From Puniceicoccales bacterium (GTDB lineage: Bacteria > Verrucomicrobiota > Verrucomicrobiia > Opitutales > JAIRLG01), in contig JAIRRP010000055.1 in assembly GCA_031255915.1 (NCBI GenBank), forward strand, positions 1 to 6,208: 6,208 bases of DNA, given 5' to 3'. This document shows, piece after piece, positions 5,833 to 6,208 of the stretch. Position 1 is the first letter of the stretch. The number at the start of each line of letters is the position of its first letter. The notes beneath the pieces are model-generated. The model saw only the letters and a program-made list of their open reading frames with translations. It ran no database searches and was not told the origin of the DNA. A program made the position numbers and the translations under genes.

Positions 5833-5941
5833 GGTCTGCCGCCTTTAAGCCCTTCGGGCTCTGGCCCGCTACGCGGGCTGCGGTAAGGAAAAATGAAAGC
5901 TCCCGCTTTACATTTTTCCTTTACCGCAAAGGCGGCAGACC
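5833..5941 (-). repeat. Cloverleaf repeat, copy B (inverted relative to A)
   Basis: The longest closing stem of the set: 14 perfect pairs, 5833-5846 with 5928-5941 (ggtctgccgccttt and its complement). On the plus strand the hairpins come in reverse order. They are agccc-ttc-gggct (5848-5860), gcccgc-tac-gcgggc (5864-5878) and the long one (5880-5927), whose arms match except for two single-base bulges around a tccc loop (GGGA on the minus strand). On the minus strand it aligns base for base with copy A over almost the whole length. A and B are about 0.67 kb apart in opposite orientation, so they could pair with each other or recombine to invert the tRNA-containing segment. Confidence 0.85.
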
Positions 5942-6131
5942 GAACCGCCACAAAGCTCCCGGATATCAACATTGAATCGCCCGCATGTTCCTTGGCCGAA
6001 TTAAGGCACTAATCCCAACCGAACTGCCCATAGCTTGGGTGTAGCCTATCGTGCCTGAATCCAGCTCACTGGAACTGGTTCACGGAAATATGGTTTGATA
6101 TCCATAAAAGCTCGTGAAGGTACTGCCGCTT
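5942..6131. other. Intergenic stretch between copies B and D
   Basis: 190 bases without a start-to-stop gene. A 9-bp inverted repeat ggatatcaa/ttgatatcc lies at 5961-5969 and 6095-6103. A short open frame (6059-6148) without a normal start reads protein-like near its end (ISIKAREGTAAYRLDG) but overlaps copy D; it is too short to call. Confidence 0.4.
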
Positions 6132-6208
6132 ACCGCCTTGACGGCTGAGAAAAATGCAAAGCTGAGAAGCTTTGCATTTTTCTCAGTCCGTTTGCCAGCT
6201 ACGCTGGC
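6132..6208 (+). repeat. Cloverleaf repeat, copy D (cut by the window end)
   Basis: The left closing arm is accgccttg (about 6132-6140). Hairpin 1 has a perfect 19-bp stem (6145-6163 with 6168-6186) and a GAGA loop, extended by acgg/ccgt (6141-6144 with 6188-6191) across one bulged base. Its aaaaatgcaaagc arm is close to that of copies A and B. Hairpin 2 is gccagc-tac-gctggc (6194-6208) and ends exactly at the last base. Hairpin 3 and the right closing arm would lie beyond the window. Confidence 0.75.

Noticed and set aside
5679..5972. 97-codon minus-strand frame
   Set aside because: It lies over repeat copies B and C; its Gly/Pro/Arg-rich translation comes from the GC-rich hairpins.
6059..6148. 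Short open frame ending ISIKAREGTAAYRLDG
   Set aside because: It has no usual start except an internal TTG, and its end lies in repeat copy D; too short to call a gene.
5065..6208. Integron attC sites or a gene cassette array
   Set aside because: The palindromes lack the GTTRRRY/RYYYAAC ends and there are no cassettes of ORFs between them.
5065..6208. CRISPR array
   Set aside because: Copies are irregularly spaced, in both orientations, and internally folded; there are no uniform repeats with equal spacers.

Overview
The window is bacterial DNA with roughly balanced base composition. It falls into two parts. Bases 1-4771 are a compact plus-strand operon for lipid and isoprenoid metabolism and ribosome assembly. 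Bases 4772-6208 are a gene-poor tail holding one tRNA gene and a cluster of structured repeats. The gene set does not fix the organism. The style of the synthase C-terminus (GMLGIN), the long second G domain of Der and the IspF active-site variants suggest a member of the Planctomycetes-Verrucomicrobia-Chlamydiae group, perhaps Verrucomicrobiota. This is a guess from protein style and has low confidence.

Operon: the 3' end of a FabF-like beta-ketoacyl-ACP synthase (1-788); a 169-base leader (789-957) that folds into a cloverleaf and carries a 37-codon ORF with an ideal Shine-Dalgarno site; accB (958-1491, biotin carboxyl carrier protein); accC (1488-2849, biotin carboxylase); der (2850-4283, double-GTPase ribosome assembly factor); ispF (4280-4771, MEP-pathway cyclase). 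From 844 onward every junction is fused: TAA directly followed by ATG before accB and der, and ATGA overlaps before accC and ispF. None of these four genes shows a convincing Shine-Dalgarno site of its own. The strong GGAGG of the small leader ORF may therefore load ribosomes for accB and, through coupling, for the genes after it. AccB and AccC make the carboxyl-transfer half of acetyl-CoA carboxylase. That enzyme supplies malonyl units to the upstream condensing enzyme. Der and IspF are housekeeping passengers.

Tail: a tRNA-Val(UAC) gene lies on the minus strand at 5186-5262. Around it are four copies of one repeat family: A 5065-5162 (+), C 5694-5779 (+), B 5833-5941 (-), and D 6132-6208 (+, cut by the window end). 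Each complete copy has a closing stem built on (g)ccgccttt/aaaggcgg(c) that encloses three hairpins (one long, two short), which gives a cloverleaf or four-way junction. Differences between copies often fall as matched base-pair changes, so the structure itself appears to have been conserved. The leader of accB (794-894) has the same topology with a different sequence. This family, and its possible relative in front of accB, is the most interesting content. The rest of the tail has no convincing full-length gene. It holds one open, coiled-coil-like reading remnant without a start (5379-5510).
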